Assembly (NCBI GenBank): GCA_948473335.1
Contig: CAOKXF010000002.1
Location: 1 to 64,000, forward strand
DNA length: 64,000 nucleotides
Source of the DNA: an uncultured Clostridium sp.
GTDB lineage: Bacteria > Bacillota > Clostridia > TANB77 > CAG-508
Reading direction: 5' to 3'
The notes beneath the pieces were generated by a model, which was not told the DNA's origin, ran no database searches, and saw only the letters and a list, made by a program, of their open reading frames with translations. Below, piece by piece: positions 42,091 to 52,044 of this stretch; the first letter of the stretch is position 1, and every line of letters starts with the position of its first letter. The translations under genes and the position numbers were made by a program.

Positions 42091-45000
42091 CTATGATATT
42101 TTTAAGATTTCTTTTATTCTTCTTTTTATTGTAGTTCTATCAAATAGTATATAATATATTAATCGTACAAATTTATTCCTCTCATTTAAGTCTACAATTG
42201 GATTATAATTTAATTCTCCCATTCGATTTGCTTCTGCATTTGTTGTACTTTTTAGTAAATCTTCTAATATGCATTGATTTTTGCTATTTAAGTCTTCTTG
42301 CATATCATCTATCATTTTACGTTTTTTTCCTGTTCTTATATCATCTTCAAATTCTATTGCGCTTAATGGTTGTTTGTCTATTCTTTTTGCTGAATTGAAA
42401 TATGCCATTATTGGTAGTGTTATATAGTAATCTTGATAATATAATATGTCCATATCTTCTTTAAATGTTTCTACTATATCTTTTACAAATTCTATTGCTG
42501 CTTGTTGCATTGTTTGCACTACATATTCTACTTGATATGTATTCTCATATTTTTCAAATACTGGCTTTACTTCTTGTCCACTTACATCATATGCTATACA
42601 TGATGGTGCTAATTTTGAGAATAATAATTCATATGCATTTCCTGTTGCTGTTGGTTTTGCTGGAAAAAATGTTTTTAATTTAAAATTTCCCATTTCTGCA
42701 TATTCTATTGCATCATCTCTATTTATATTTAAGAAATATGTATCTACACTCTTTTGGCATAATTCTGTTAGGTAAAATTCTGGCCTTCCACTATACCCTA
42801 CATCAAATACAGCTGGTCTCTCTCCTAATACTTTGTTGAAATATTCTTTTAGTTTTTCTCTACTCTTTTTATGTTCTTCTTCATTATAGAAATTGTCTAC
42901 TACTATTTTTATATATCTGTTGAATTCTTCTATATTTTTAAAGTTCTTTGTGTATTCTATTTTTTGTTTTTCACACATTTCTTTTAATTTTGTTTCATCT
43001 ACTTTTATTATTCTTGATATATATTTTAATACTCCTTTTGGTGTGTGTTTTTCTATTTCTATTATTTCTGATAATTTGTAAAAGTCTAATTTGCTTACTA
43101 TCATTATTGGTATTAGTGCTTTTCTTGAAACATACATATATTCTTCTTGTGGCATATTTTTATATAATTGTTTCATTATTTTATATGTTTCCATTATTAA
43201 GTATCCATCTCTTGCCATAAATGAAATTTTGTCATAATTTTCTTGCATATTGTCTATTAACCACTTTGTTACACCAAATGCATACATTCCTAATGCATAA
43301 TATCCTATTAAGTATGGATCTGCATTGAAATCTGATTCTTCATTAAATGCTCTAAATGGATTGTCAAAATATTTATTTGCTACCATTGCTATCATTGTTC
43401 TTATTCCTAAAAATCTTTGTGATTCTTTATTGTCTTGCCAGAATGGTAAACTTTTTAAAAGCATTTGTGTTAAATTGTTTGTTCTTATATTATGTTTCAT
43501 GATATCTGTTGTTTTTGGTATGTGTATTGATTTCATTCCTAACGTTTTTGGTCTTTTATAGTCTGTGTCCTTATTATCCCCTATATGTATTATTTCATTT
43601 GGTTTTATTTCTAAATTCTCTATTACATATTTATGTAAGTCTCCTGTCCATTTTGTTTTCTTTATCGTTGATGATAAATATAGTTTTTCTATTTGTGTGT
43701 ATCCATTTCCTTTTAGTATTTGTACTATTGTTTCTTCTGGTAGATACATATCTGATGTACATACTACTTTTTTTCCTATATCTAATGCTAATTTATATAA
43801 TTCATATACTGTATTCCTACGTTTGCAAAATCTTATTTCGTATTCTTTTTCTTTTTCTTTTAATATATTTAATATTTTTATGTCTATTTCATATAATCTT
43901 TTTATTGTTTCATATATTGCATCTAATGTTATTTCTTGAACTTCTGGATTTTTTTTGTATTGTTCTTCTCTTGCTATATTCTCTGATATTACTCTTATTT
44001 TTGAAAAACTAATTCCTGCTTTGTTGTTGCTTATTTTTCTGTATTCTCTATCTAATAGTCTAAATAAATCTATTGGCTCTAAAAATGGTCTTACAACTAA
44101 AGTATCAAATATGTCAAAGCTTACATATTTTACTTCTTTATCTATTATTGCTTTTTTTACTTTTTCTAGTTCATTATTCCATTTTGTTTCTACTGATGAA
44201 AATAGATTTGCATTTTCTACTTCTTTTGTATTTTTGTAGAATTTATCCATTTCCTTGTTTAATTCCTGCTTTTCACTTGCAGTCAGCTTTCTTGCTTCTT
44301 TTATATATGTTCTATGTTGCATACTATATAGGTTCTTCCATTTTAAGAATTGTTCCTTATATTTTTCGTATATATTTACTTCTTTTAGGAAATCTTCTAT
44401 AAATGTAAAAGATGTAATTAAATCAGATATATTACTTTTTACTTTATTATAATTTATGTCTTTTATTGATGTTGATGTTACTTCATGTTGGCAATAAAAT
44501 ATACTATCATTTTGTGTTTTTGTTATCTTATTTGAATAGTAGAATAATACTGTTGAAAATGCAAAATCTTCTGTCATTATTAATCTTTTATTTATCTTTT
44601 TATAATGCTTTTCTGCTTGTCTCCATATTTTCATTGAATATATTTTATTCCATACTGTATGCCATGAAAAATTTAGCCCTTCTTGTCTGAAGTATTCATC
44701 TATTCCTTGTTTTCCATTTAATTCTTTAAAATTCATATTAAATAAATTATATTCTATCTTTTTTCCACTATCATATTCTAATATTGTATTTCCCATAACT
44801 ATGTCAGAATTATTTTCTTCTGCATTGTTCATTAATGTTCTATAAAAGTCTATAGATGTATAATCATCTGCATCTAAAAATGCAATATAATCACCAGTTG
44901 CTACTGATGCTCCTGTTAATCTTGCTTGAAATAGTCCTTTATTTACATCATGTTTTACATATTTTACTCTTATATCTTTTTCTTGATATGTTTTCATGAT

Positions 45001-45144
45001 TTCATCACTATTTCCTTTTGATCCATCATTTACTACTATTATTTCTACATTTTTATATGTCTGTTCTATCACACAGTCTAAACTTCTTTTTAAATATTTC
45101 TCATTATTATAATTTGGTATAATAATTGATAGCTTTTTTTCCAT
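42091..45144 (-). CDS. Large GT2-HAD fusion protein of the polysaccharide locus
   Basis: I chose ATG 45144 (MEKKLSIIIPNYNNEKYLK) because AAAGGA lies 9 nt before it. Residues 1-230 form a GT2 domain (IEIIVVNDGSKG-like segment and FLDADDYTS). From about 330 there is a HAD-type domain: YVSFDIFDTLVVRPFLEP with the nucleophile Asp pair, KVVCTSDMYLPEETI and HIGDNKDTDYKRPKTLGMKS. A C-terminal region of about 400 residues (FMARDGYLIMETYKIMKQLY, RPAVFDVGYSGRPEFYLTEL) is shared with large uncharacterised surface polysaccharide proteins. The product may both transfer sugar and process a phosphorylated group; this is inference. Confidence 0.85.
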   Translation of the reverse strand: MEKKLSIIIPNYNNEKYLKRSLDCVIEQTYKNVEIIVVNDGSKGNSDEIMKTYQEKDIRVKYVKHDVNKGLFQARLTGASVATGDYIAFLDADDYTSIDFYRTLMNNAEENNSDIVMGNTILEYDSGKKIEYNLFNMNFKELNGKQGIDEYFRQEGLNFSWHTVWNKIYSMKIWRQAEKHYKKINKRLIMTEDFAFSTVLFYYSNKITKTQNDSIFYCQHEVTSTSIKDINYNKVKSNISDLITSFTFIEDFLKEVNIYEKYKEQFLKWKNLYSMQHRTYIKEARKLTASEKQELNKEMDKFYKNTKEVENANLFSSVETKWNNELEKVKKAIIDKEVKYVSFDIFDTLVVRPFLEPIDLFRLLDREYRKISNNKAGISFSKIRVISENIAREEQYKKNPEVQEITLDAIYETIKRLYEIDIKILNILKEKEKEYEIRFCKRRNTVYELYKLALDIGKKVVCTSDMYLPEETIVQILKGNGYTQIEKLYLSSTIKKTKWTGDLHKYVIENLEIKPNEIIHIGDNKDTDYKRPKTLGMKSIHIPKTTDIMKHNIRTNNLTQMLLKSLPFWQDNKESQRFLGIRTMIAMVANKYFDNPFRAFNEESDFNADPYLIGYYALGMYAFGVTKWLIDNMQENYDKISFMARDGYLIMETYKIMKQLYKNMPQEEYMYVSRKALIPIMIVSKLDFYKLSEIIEIEKHTPKGVLKYISRIIKVDETKLKEMCEKQKIEYTKNFKNIEEFNRYIKIVVDNFYNEEEHKKSREKLKEYFNKVLGERPAVFDVGYSGRPEFYLTELCQKSVDTYFLNINRDDAIEYAEMGNFKLKTFFPAKPTATGNAYELLFSKLAPSCIAYDVSGQEVKPVFEKYENTYQVEYVVQTMQQAAIEFVKDIVETFKEDMDILYYQDYYITLPIMAYFNSAKRIDKQPLSAIEFEDDIRTGKKRKMIDDMQEDLNSKNQCILEDLLKSTTNAEANRMGELNYNPIVDLNERNKFVRLIYYILFDRTTIKRRIKEILKIS

Positions 45145-45217
45145 TTTTTTACATCCTTTCATTTTTGTCTTTTTCTTTAATAATTAATCTGATTTTAGAG
45201 TATTACCAGTTTAGCTA

Positions 45218-45991
45218 CTATAGCTCTTCTGCAAATTTTTTCTGTAGTTTATTAAATAATAAATATCCTATTATGCATATGATTATACTTATTCCTAATA
45301 CTATCATTAATGACTGTATATTTGGCATTTGTTTATAATAAAATATATCTCTAAATGCTTGTATTATATATGTCATTGGATTATATTGTAATATCCATTT
45401 GAAATCTTCTGGTATTGATGTTAGTGAATATACTATTGGTGTTGCATAAAATAGTAATTGTAAAAGTACTGTTATAAAATGTTGTAAATCTCTAAAAAAT
45501 ACTGTTATACTTGATACTATAAATGATATACCTATTAATAGAACATATTCTACTAATACTATTAGTGGATAGAATATTACGTATTTTGTTATTCCTAATC
45601 CATATCCTAATACAAATGCTAATATTATTACTGTAGATATTATAAAATTAATCATTTCACTTGTGACTACTGATATTGATAATACTTCTCTAGGAAAATA
45701 TACTTTTCTTATTATGTTTCCATTTTCTATCATTGTAAATGCTGACCTCGATATTGCTGATGAAAAGAATGTCCATGGTATTAATCCACAACAAATAAAC
45801 ACTGTATAATTTGTTTCACTACTTTTTGTTATTAATGGAAAAACTAATGCGTATACTGCTATTTGTAGTAATGGATTTAAAAATGACCATAATATTCCTA
45901 GTACCGAATTTTTATATTTCCCTCTTACATCTTTTTTTACACTGGTTTTTAATAACTCTCTATATTCATATAAATTTTTAAATATGTTCAT
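45218..45991 (-). CDS. ABC-2 type polysaccharide export permease (TagG/Wzm-like)
   Basis: This 257-residue protein has six hydrophobic helices and the ABC-2 signature near the N-terminus (RELLKTSVKKDVRGKYKNSVLGILWSFLNPLLQ shortened here to KNSVLGILWSFLNPLL). KVYFPREVLSISVVTSEM and YNPMTYIIQAFRDIFYYKQ are typical of exporters of teichoic acids and O-antigens. It lies 27 nt downstream of its ATPase gene. It carries the assembled polymer across the cytoplasmic membrane. Confidence 0.93.
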   Translation of the reverse strand: MNIFKNLYEYRELLKTSVKKDVRGKYKNSVLGILWSFLNPLLQIAVYALVFPLITKSSETNYTVFICCGLIPWTFFSSAISRSAFTMIENGNIIRKVYFPREVLSISVVTSEMINFIISTVIILAFVLGYGLGITKYVIFYPLIVLVEYVLLIGISFIVSSITVFFRDLQHFITVLLQLLFYATPIVYSLTSIPEDFKWILQYNPMTYIIQAFRDIFYYKQMPNIQSLMIVLGISIIICIIGYLLFNKLQKKFAEEL

Positions 45992-46018
45992 TTATTTTTT
46001 CCTTTCTTTTAAGATGTG

Positions 46019-46768
46019 TTATGTTGTTTCTTTTAAGTATTCTTCTATAACCTCTTTTGGTTCTCCATCTATTTTTATTTCTCCATTGTGTAACCAAATT
46101 GCCCTATTACATAATTCTTTTACTGAGTCTAAACTATGTGTTACAAATACCATTGTTTTTCCTTCTTCTCTTAATTCTTTCATTTTGTTTAAACATTTTT
46201 CTTGAAAATGTTGATCTCCTACTGATAAAATCTCATCTACTAACAGTATTTCTGCATCTACATTTATTGCTACTGAAAATGCTAAACGCATAAACATTCC
46301 AGAAGAATATGTTCTTACTGGATTATCTATATATTCTCCTAATTCAGAAAATTCTATTATTTGTTCTAATCTTTTATCTATTTCTTTTTTTGTTAATCCA
46401 AATATTGATGCATTGAAATATATGTTTTCTCTTCCTGAAAAGTCCATATGAAATCCTGCTCCTAATTCTAGCAATGATGTTAATTTTCCATATGTTTCTA
46501 GCTGTCCTTTATTTGGATATATTATTTTTGTCATTAATTTTAATAGTGTTGATTTTCCACTTCCATTTACTCCTATTAATGCTACTGCTTCTCCTTCTCT
46601 TATTTCTAGATTTATATTTTTCAATACTTCTCTTTTTTCTTTATTGTTTCTATTCCAAAATAATATTTTTTCTTTTAGGCTGTTTGCTTTGTCTAAATAT
46701 ACATCAAATGTTTTATATACATTTTTTACACTTATTTTTATTGTATTATTCTCTTGCATTTGTTCCAC
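46019..46768 (-). CDS. Polysaccharide exporter ATPase (TagH/Wzt-like)
   Basis: This 249-residue ATPase shows GVNGSGKSTLLKLMTK (Walker A), YSSGMFMRLAFSVAIN (signature), ILLVDEILSVGDQHFQEK (Walker B with the family-typical SVGD) and VTHSLDS. It lacks the C-terminal carbohydrate-binding domain of many Wzt proteins, so export is probably not tied to a capped polymer end. The partner permease follows immediately. AAAGGTGGAACAA precedes the ATG. Confidence 0.94.
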   Translation of the reverse strand: MEQMQENNTIKISVKNVYKTFDVYLDKANSLKEKILFWNRNNKEKREVLKNINLEIREGEAVALIGVNGSGKSTLLKLMTKIIYPNKGQLETYGKLTSLLELGAGFHMDFSGRENIYFNASIFGLTKKEIDKRLEQIIEFSELGEYIDNPVRTYSSGMFMRLAFSVAINVDAEILLVDEILSVGDQHFQEKCLNKMKELREEGKTMVFVTHSLDSVKELCNRAIWLHNGEIKIDGEPKEVIEEYLKETT

Positions 46769-46844
46769 CTTTCTTTTTGCTTTTTGGATATCTTGTCCTT
46801 TGCTCTATTATTATTTAAAAATATTTCCTGCAAATATATGGTTT

Positions 46845-46873
46845 ATTCTATAATAGCTTTTTTAAAAAATCAA
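46845..46873 (-). promoter_or_regulatory. Possible internal promoter before the exporter genes
   Basis: TTGATT and TAGAAT are 17 nt apart on the minus strand, overlapping the end of the 46870 gene and about 75 nt before the exporter ATPase ATG. The 100-nt gap here is the largest within this part of the locus. Confidence 0.35.
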
Positions 46874-47754
46874 GACTTTTTGTAATTATTGGATTTTATT
46901 TTTCCAGGTATATATAAACATAATATTAGCATTTTATTAAATACTTCTCTAACTTCTTTTATTTGTATCTTTTTGTTTGTTAATACTGAAAATAATATAT
47001 AATGTTTTATTACATATAGTCTCTTTCTTAGAGTTACTCCATTCATATTTCTTTGCAATATTTCTTTGAAATATTCATAATATCCATATGGATTTTCTTT
47101 AAATACTTTCTTTATGTTTTTAGTATATCCATCTTTCTTATATTCGCAAAACATTATTGGTGTATTATAACATACTATTTTATATTTTAAATCCATTTTA
47201 TGATGCATTCTTGCTTCTGTAACAAATTTCTCATTTTGTTCTAATTCATAGCTATAATTCTTTCGTATATTTGAAAAATATACTAATGCCTTTTCTCCAT
47301 CTTCTCCTTCTGAAAAGTATAAATTAAACATAGTTGTTTCTTTATTTTTAAAATCATTTCCCATGTTATTCCCATTTGTATCATATTTTAAGAAACACAT
47401 TGCATATATGTCTTTTCTATTTTTATTCTCTTCAAATGCTTTTTCTATATTAACAAATGCATCTTCTGTAAAGTAGTCATCTGAGTCACATTCTACAATA
47501 AGATCACCTGTTGATTCTAAAACTAAATTATTGATAGCTTTCATTTTTCCACTATTTTTTTGATAAAAATATTTTATTTCTATTTTGTTATCCTTTTTAA
47601 ACTTTTCTATTTGCTCTTTTGTGTTATCTTTAGATTCATCATCCATTATCAGCCACTCTACTTCTATTTTTTTACTTTGCTTTATAATACTTTTATATAA
47701 ATTTTCTAATAAAGTTGCTCTATTATATGTTGGTGTTAATACTGATATTTTCAT
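46870..47754 (-). CDS. GT2 family glycosyltransferase
   Basis: ATG 47754 (MKISVLTPTYNRATLLENLY) is preferred, with GAGG just upstream. The 294-residue product is a GT-A enzyme with LIMDDESKDNTKEQIEKFKK and the metal-binding VECDSDDYFTEDAFV, and no membrane helix. Its 5' end overlaps the preceding membrane-protein gene by 32 nt. It probably adds one sugar of the surface polymer. The stop is TGA. Confidence 0.88.
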   Translation of the reverse strand: MKISVLTPTYNRATLLENLYKSIIKQSKKIEVEWLIMDDESKDNTKEQIEKFKKDNKIEIKYFYQKNSGKMKAINNLVLESTGDLIVECDSDDYFTEDAFVNIEKAFEENKNRKDIYAMCFLKYDTNGNNMGNDFKNKETTMFNLYFSEGEDGEKALVYFSNIRKNYSYELEQNEKFVTEARMHHKMDLKYKIVCYNTPIMFCEYKKDGYTKNIKKVFKENPYGYYEYFKEILQRNMNGVTLRKRLYVIKHYILFSVLTNKKIQIKEVREVFNKMLILCLYIPGKIKSNNYKKS

Positions 47755-49414
47755 TTTTATCCTCATTTTTCTTTTTATTTATTAATTCTGCAGTGTATAT
47801 TATAGGTATAATTGTTCCAGAAATATATACAGGTAAGTAATACATAAAATAATTTGCTGGCGCTGTTAAAAATACAATTCCTGCATTTCCTATTAATGTT
47901 ACAAATATTCCTAAATATATCCAATCTTTTTTTACTAAACTAATTATGGCACATACTATAACTAGTATTATTTGTATTAATGGATTCCAAAATATCATTC
48001 CTATTGCTTTGTTATGTTCATGAGTAATTGGGTTTTCTCCAATTAATAATGTTTCTACATTTACTTTTAAATCTTTGTTTATTGCTTTTGTATATTTATA
48101 ATTATTTAAAAATTTTTCTACTGTATCTCCTGACGAATAATTAGGATTTCCATAATACTCTACTAAGTGTCCTATTGAAGTTCCAGAATATGTATCATAC
48201 ATTGTACATGTAGATAAAAATGTCTTCATCCTAGCTTCTAAGAATATTCCTAAATTATTTGCGACTAATTCTATGTAACTTTTCTTAAATTCTGATAAAT
48301 GCTTTTGAAAATCTTCTCTAATTAGACTATCACTTTCCCAAAAAGATGGTATTTCTAAGAATGATGGGTGCTTTTTTAATTCTTCTATACTTAAAACTTT
48401 GTCAATATCTTCTAAATTTTTTTCTAGATTTTTCCCTTTTATATCTTTCTGTAACATTTCTGATAAAGGATTTATATATATTGTTAATCCATATCTGTCT
48501 TCTTCAAATGGCACCCAGTCTGCTGCTAATTTTAACATTGTTTTATATGCAAATAGAATAACTACATTTATTATTAATAATGTTATTACTCCTATTATAT
48601 TTATTTTTGTATCTTTTACTTTATATACAAAAAGCATTAATATAGGTGCTAATATGATAAATAGAATACCTTCACTTCTCCATAATATTAACAGTGCTAT
48701 CAGTATATATAACTTTATTAATTTTAATATTGTTAGTTTGTTGTTTTCTATTTTGTCAAATATTAAAATTGTAAAAAAGAGTAACATGATATATGAATAC
48801 ATTTGTAATCTTAATGGATATAAGTTATTTATTAAAATTGCTGGAGTTATCATAAATATAAAAAATACTATATTTATTAATTTTTTGTGATATCTCATGC
48901 TTATTTTTGTATATATATATGAAACTATTGCACTAATGATTATTGCTTGTATTATTACTATTCCTACAGGATATGGTATTATCATTAGTGGTAATGCCAT
49001 ATAAATTACTGTAATAAATGACTGCCATATATTTATTTCTGTATTAAGAGCTGATTCCATTATAAAAAATTCGTCATATGCCCAATGACCTGGCCAAATA
49101 ATCAATAAAAATACTGCCATAATTGTTGCATATATTATAAAACTTATTAACCATTTTTGATAAAATTTATCTTTATGATATATTCTATCTATAAACTTTA
49201 TTATGAAAATAAATATCATAAATATGGCTAATGCAAAAATACATTCTATTCCTATATGCATTTTTCTGTTTTTTGCTAATTCCATATTAAATATTTTAGG
49301 TTGTATGTATATATTTGATATTATTATTGCTAATATTGTTAAAATAGTTGATATTCCTAATATTATTATTGTTTTTTTATTTTCTTTTATTATTTCTTTC
49401 CAATTAATGTTCAT
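47723..49414 (-). CDS. Polytopic membrane protein, GT-C/DUF6020-like
   Basis: This 563-residue protein has about twelve hydrophobic helices with a large loop near residues 300-420. An early loop holds IIWPGHWAYDEFFIMESALN, with acidic residues in a position like the catalytic loop of GT-C enzymes. LRLQMYSYIMLLFFTILIF and AIGMIFWNPLIQIILVIV are further conserved-looking parts. It may be a GT-C transferase that uses a lipid-linked sugar, or an uncharacterised DUF6020-like protein. The 3' end overlaps the next gene by 32 nt. Confidence 0.7.
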   Translation of the reverse strand: MNINWKEIIKENKKTIIILGISTILTILAIIISNIYIQPKIFNMELAKNRKMHIGIECIFALAIFMIFIFIIKFIDRIYHKDKFYQKWLISFIIYATIMAVFLLIIWPGHWAYDEFFIMESALNTEINIWQSFITVIYMALPLMIIPYPVGIVIIQAIIISAIVSYIYTKISMRYHKKLINIVFFIFMITPAILINNLYPLRLQMYSYIMLLFFTILIFDKIENNKLTILKLIKLYILIALLILWRSEGILFIILAPILMLFVYKVKDTKINIIGVITLLIINVVILFAYKTMLKLAADWVPFEEDRYGLTIYINPLSEMLQKDIKGKNLEKNLEDIDKVLSIEELKKHPSFLEIPSFWESDSLIREDFQKHLSEFKKSYIELVANNLGIFLEARMKTFLSTCTMYDTYSGTSIGHLVEYYGNPNYSSGDTVEKFLNNYKYTKAINKDLKVNVETLLIGENPITHEHNKAIGMIFWNPLIQIILVIVCAIISLVKKDWIYLGIFVTLIGNAGIVFLTAPANYFMYYLPVYISGTIIPIIYTAELINKKKNEDKNENISINTNI

Positions 49415-49467
49415 TGGTGTTTCCTCTTTTCTTTTGATTTAACTATTTATAAGTATTATATTTGTTT

Positions 49468-50184
49468 TTAACTATTGATAAATATTTCTAATTCTTCTGG
49501 TGTACCTAAACATTTAACTTCTTCATATGGTATAGTTATAATTCTTACATCTTTATTTTCTTTTATTAACTGATTATACATAGGAGCTATATATCTTTCT
49601 CCTTTTTCAAGATTTTCTCCTTTTGAATAATAATCTTCATAAACTCTTATATATTCTTTTGCTGTTTTAAAATAATATGCACCTACAGTTGCATTATCAG
49701 ATATTTTAACTTTTTCTCTTACATCAACTGCTTTACCATTTTCATCTAATTTTACAAAACTCCAATGTTCTCCTGGTGCATTAAAACAAGGTATACATCC
49801 ATCTCCTTGTATATCACTTCTTTTAAAATATTCAGGATTTATATATGTGTCTATATTATATACCATTACTTCATCTTCTAAATTACATTTATCTATGGCT
49901 ATTTTTGCTGTTTCTGCTTGTCCTGATGTTAAATGGTCTAAGTTTATTATTTCATAGTTCTTTATATTCATTTTATTGCATTTTTCTTTTATAAATTCTT
50001 CTGCATTATCTTCTTTTCTTACTATAAATATATATTTGGAATTTTCTTTAAAACTATCTAGACTTTCTATAGACCATTCAAATAAAGTCTTTTCTTTTGC
50101 CTCTATCATAAATTTGGGTACATTATATCCTGCTTTTCTGAATCTACTTCCTAATCCTGCCATTGTTATTATATTACAAAACAT
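49468..50184 (-). CDS. Nucleotidyltransferase-like protein (LicC/GlmU-type fold)
   Basis: This 238-residue protein begins with a sugar or alcohol-phosphate nucleotidyltransferase signature: NIITMAGLGSRFRKAGYNVPKF, with the GxGxR and PK elements that bind the nucleotide. DNAEEFIKEKCNKM and MVYNIDTYINPEYF contain candidate metal-binding acids. It is immediately downstream of a HAD-type phosphatase-like gene and a kinase-like gene, spaced by only a few bases. By analogy with LicA/LicC it may activate a phosphorylated small group as CDP for transfer to the polysaccharide; the substrate is unknown. Confidence 0.82.
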   Translation of the reverse strand: MFCNIITMAGLGSRFRKAGYNVPKFMIEAKEKTLFEWSIESLDSFKENSKYIFIVRKEDNAEEFIKEKCNKMNIKNYEIINLDHLTSGQAETAKIAIDKCNLEDEVMVYNIDTYINPEYFKRSDIQGDGCIPCFNAPGEHWSFVKLDENGKAVDVREKVKISDNATVGAYYFKTAKEYIRVYEDYYSKGENLEKGERYIAPMYNQLIKENKDVRIITIPYEEVKCLGTPEELEIFINS

Positions 50185-50186
50185 TT

Positions 50187-50588
50187 TTATTCTCCCTTCA
50201 CTCTATCTTTATTACATATTTCGTTTAATTGTTCTACTGTATTATTTAACAATTCTTTTGGTCTTATTGCTCTATCATCAACATAAAAACCATTTTCTCC
50301 TGGCCAAGGTTTTCCATACATTATTTCATCATATGGTATCTCCCATTTTTCTAACCATTTCATGATTATTTTTGCAGTATTTGCGTTTATTAATCCTAAA
50401 TTTCCATCATATGTTTTCATATTTCTTGAAGTGTATATCAAGATATTAAATCCTTGCTCTTTTAATTCTTTCATTTTATTTACTATTTCTGGAAATGGTA
50501 CTAAATCTTCATATTTTTCTTCTTTTCCTTTTATTGGGCAAATTGTTCCATCTAAATCAAATATATATGTTCCAAATTTATTTATCAT
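50187..50588 (-). CDS. Small HAD-superfamily protein, capsule-biosynthesis type
   Basis: This 133-residue protein has the HAD motif I FDLDGTICPI near residue 10, YTSRNMKTYDGNLGLINANT in the middle and GFYVDDRAIRPKEL as the acidic motif. It lacks a large cap domain. Similar short HAD proteins occur beside nucleotidyltransferases and kinases in capsule loci. Its start overlaps the preceding kinase-like gene by 11 nt and the next gene begins 3 nt after its stop, so the three products are probably made together. Confidence 0.82.
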   Translation of the reverse strand: MINKFGTYIFDLDGTICPIKGKEEKYEDLVPFPEIVNKMKELKEQGFNILIYTSRNMKTYDGNLGLINANTAKIIMKWLEKWEIPYDEIMYGKPWPGENGFYVDDRAIRPKELLNNTVEQLNEICNKDRVKGE

Positions 50589-52044
50589 TTTTTAACTCCT
50601 CCAATATTCTAATCGAATTTAATAAAAATCCTAATACTTTTCTTCTATTATCTATGTGTAATGGTAACATTGATAAGAATAATGATAACTCAAATATTCT
50701 AACTATTTTGTAATTGTATCCTTGTTCTTCTAATTTTTGTTTAAATATTTCTACGAATTTAGATGTATCTCTTTTTTCAAATCTTAATTCTAGGGATAAA
50801 TCATTATCTATAACAACATCTACCATATCATAATTAAAAAAGTCATAATCTCCACATATAGAATGTGAAAGCTTTGCTAAGTCATAATATGGATCCATCC
50901 ATAATTCTTCTTCTTTTGTAGCTCCTTTGACATCTATAAACTTTAAAAGTTCTATATCTTTATAGTAAAGCATATTTGAAAAGCATAAATCCCCATGTCC
51001 TATTACTTCTACACAATCAAATTTGTATTTTGAAGTCACTTCCCTATAAATTTTCATATACTCTTCAATAACTTGATTTAATGATTTATATTTAGTATTT
51101 AATTTCACTATTTCCTCTACTTTTTTATATTCCTTCATTTCTTTCAGTTGCTGAAATCTACTTGCAACTTTTACTTCATACAATTCTTTCATGTTTTCAT
51201 AATATCTATTAGGTTCTACTTTCCTTTTTGAACGGTTTGTAATAAAAAACATTATTTTATCTATTAATTGTTTAAAATCTTCTAATGATATTGCCTCATG
51301 TACCCACTGTAATGCCACATCAGGTGCTTTTATCCTCTCCATACTATATGATGCACCTTCTATTGTTTCTACATAATTATATGGTACAACAAACCAACTT
51401 TTCATACTTTCTGGTAAAAGATAAAAATAGTCATGTTCTGCTTTCATTTTCTTTTTATTTGTAGAACTTTTTGTGACTATATATTCATCACTTTGTACAG
51501 AATTAAAATATCTAGCTTCAAATCCTCCTGAAAAAAATTTCAAAAAGTCTGTATATACTGATATATTTTTTAAACATTTATTTGTTCCTATCTCCTTTAT
51601 AGTTGCATATTTATCTGTTATACTTTTTGGTTCTTTTAGATTTTCATTTAATAAAAAATTCTTATATTGTTCAAATGTGTTAAATACTATCATTGTTGGA
51701 TTTTCTTTGTCTACCACCATTGGTTCATTTACATATTGGCATTTATCTAATAGTATTTTAAATCCTTCTTTATCTGTAATAACACTTGATGAAAAATAGT
51801 TTATATATATATTTCTTTCATCATCATACTCTAATAAATTTATTAATTTTCTAACATCTTTGTCTGTTGTTATTTGTATAAATTCTATTTCAATTCCTAT
51901 GTCTAATAAATTTTTTTGTACTATTGTTTTTAATCTTTTTCTTTTGTATATTATATCTCCATAACTATTTAATGCAACTATCTTATTTATTGAAGAATTT
52001 ATTTCATTTCTATTGTCATAGATAAAAAATAGTTTATCGTTCAT
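50578..52044 (-). CDS. Kinase-like (APH/choline-kinase fold) protein with extra N-terminal domain
   Basis: This 488-residue protein has a C-terminal phosphotransferase signature: VIGHGDLCFSNMLYYKDI is the Brenner-type catalytic loop and FIDVKGATKEEELWMDPYYD the metal-binding region with LAKLSHSICG. The N-terminal 160 residues are a separate, unrecognised domain (FIYDNRNEINSSINKIVALN). Together with the HAD and nucleotidyltransferase genes it suggests phosphorylation and activation of a small alcohol or sugar for polymer decoration. That is inference; no choline or ethanolamine specificity can be read. Confidence 0.8.
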   Translation of the reverse strand: MNDKLFFIYDNRNEINSSINKIVALNSYGDIIYKRKRLKTIVQKNLLDIGIEIEFIQITTDKDVRKLINLLEYDDERNIYINYFSSSVITDKEGFKILLDKCQYVNEPMVVDKENPTMIVFNTFEQYKNFLLNENLKEPKSITDKYATIKEIGTNKCLKNISVYTDFLKFFSGGFEARYFNSVQSDEYIVTKSSTNKKKMKAEHDYFYLLPESMKSWFVVPYNYVETIEGASYSMERIKAPDVALQWVHEAISLEDFKQLIDKIMFFITNRSKRKVEPNRYYENMKELYEVKVASRFQQLKEMKEYKKVEEIVKLNTKYKSLNQVIEEYMKIYREVTSKYKFDCVEVIGHGDLCFSNMLYYKDIELLKFIDVKGATKEEELWMDPYYDLAKLSHSICGDYDFFNYDMVDVVIDNDLSLELRFEKRDTSKFVEIFKQKLEEQGYNYKIVRIFELSLFLSMLPLHIDNRRKVLGFLLNSIRILEELKNDK

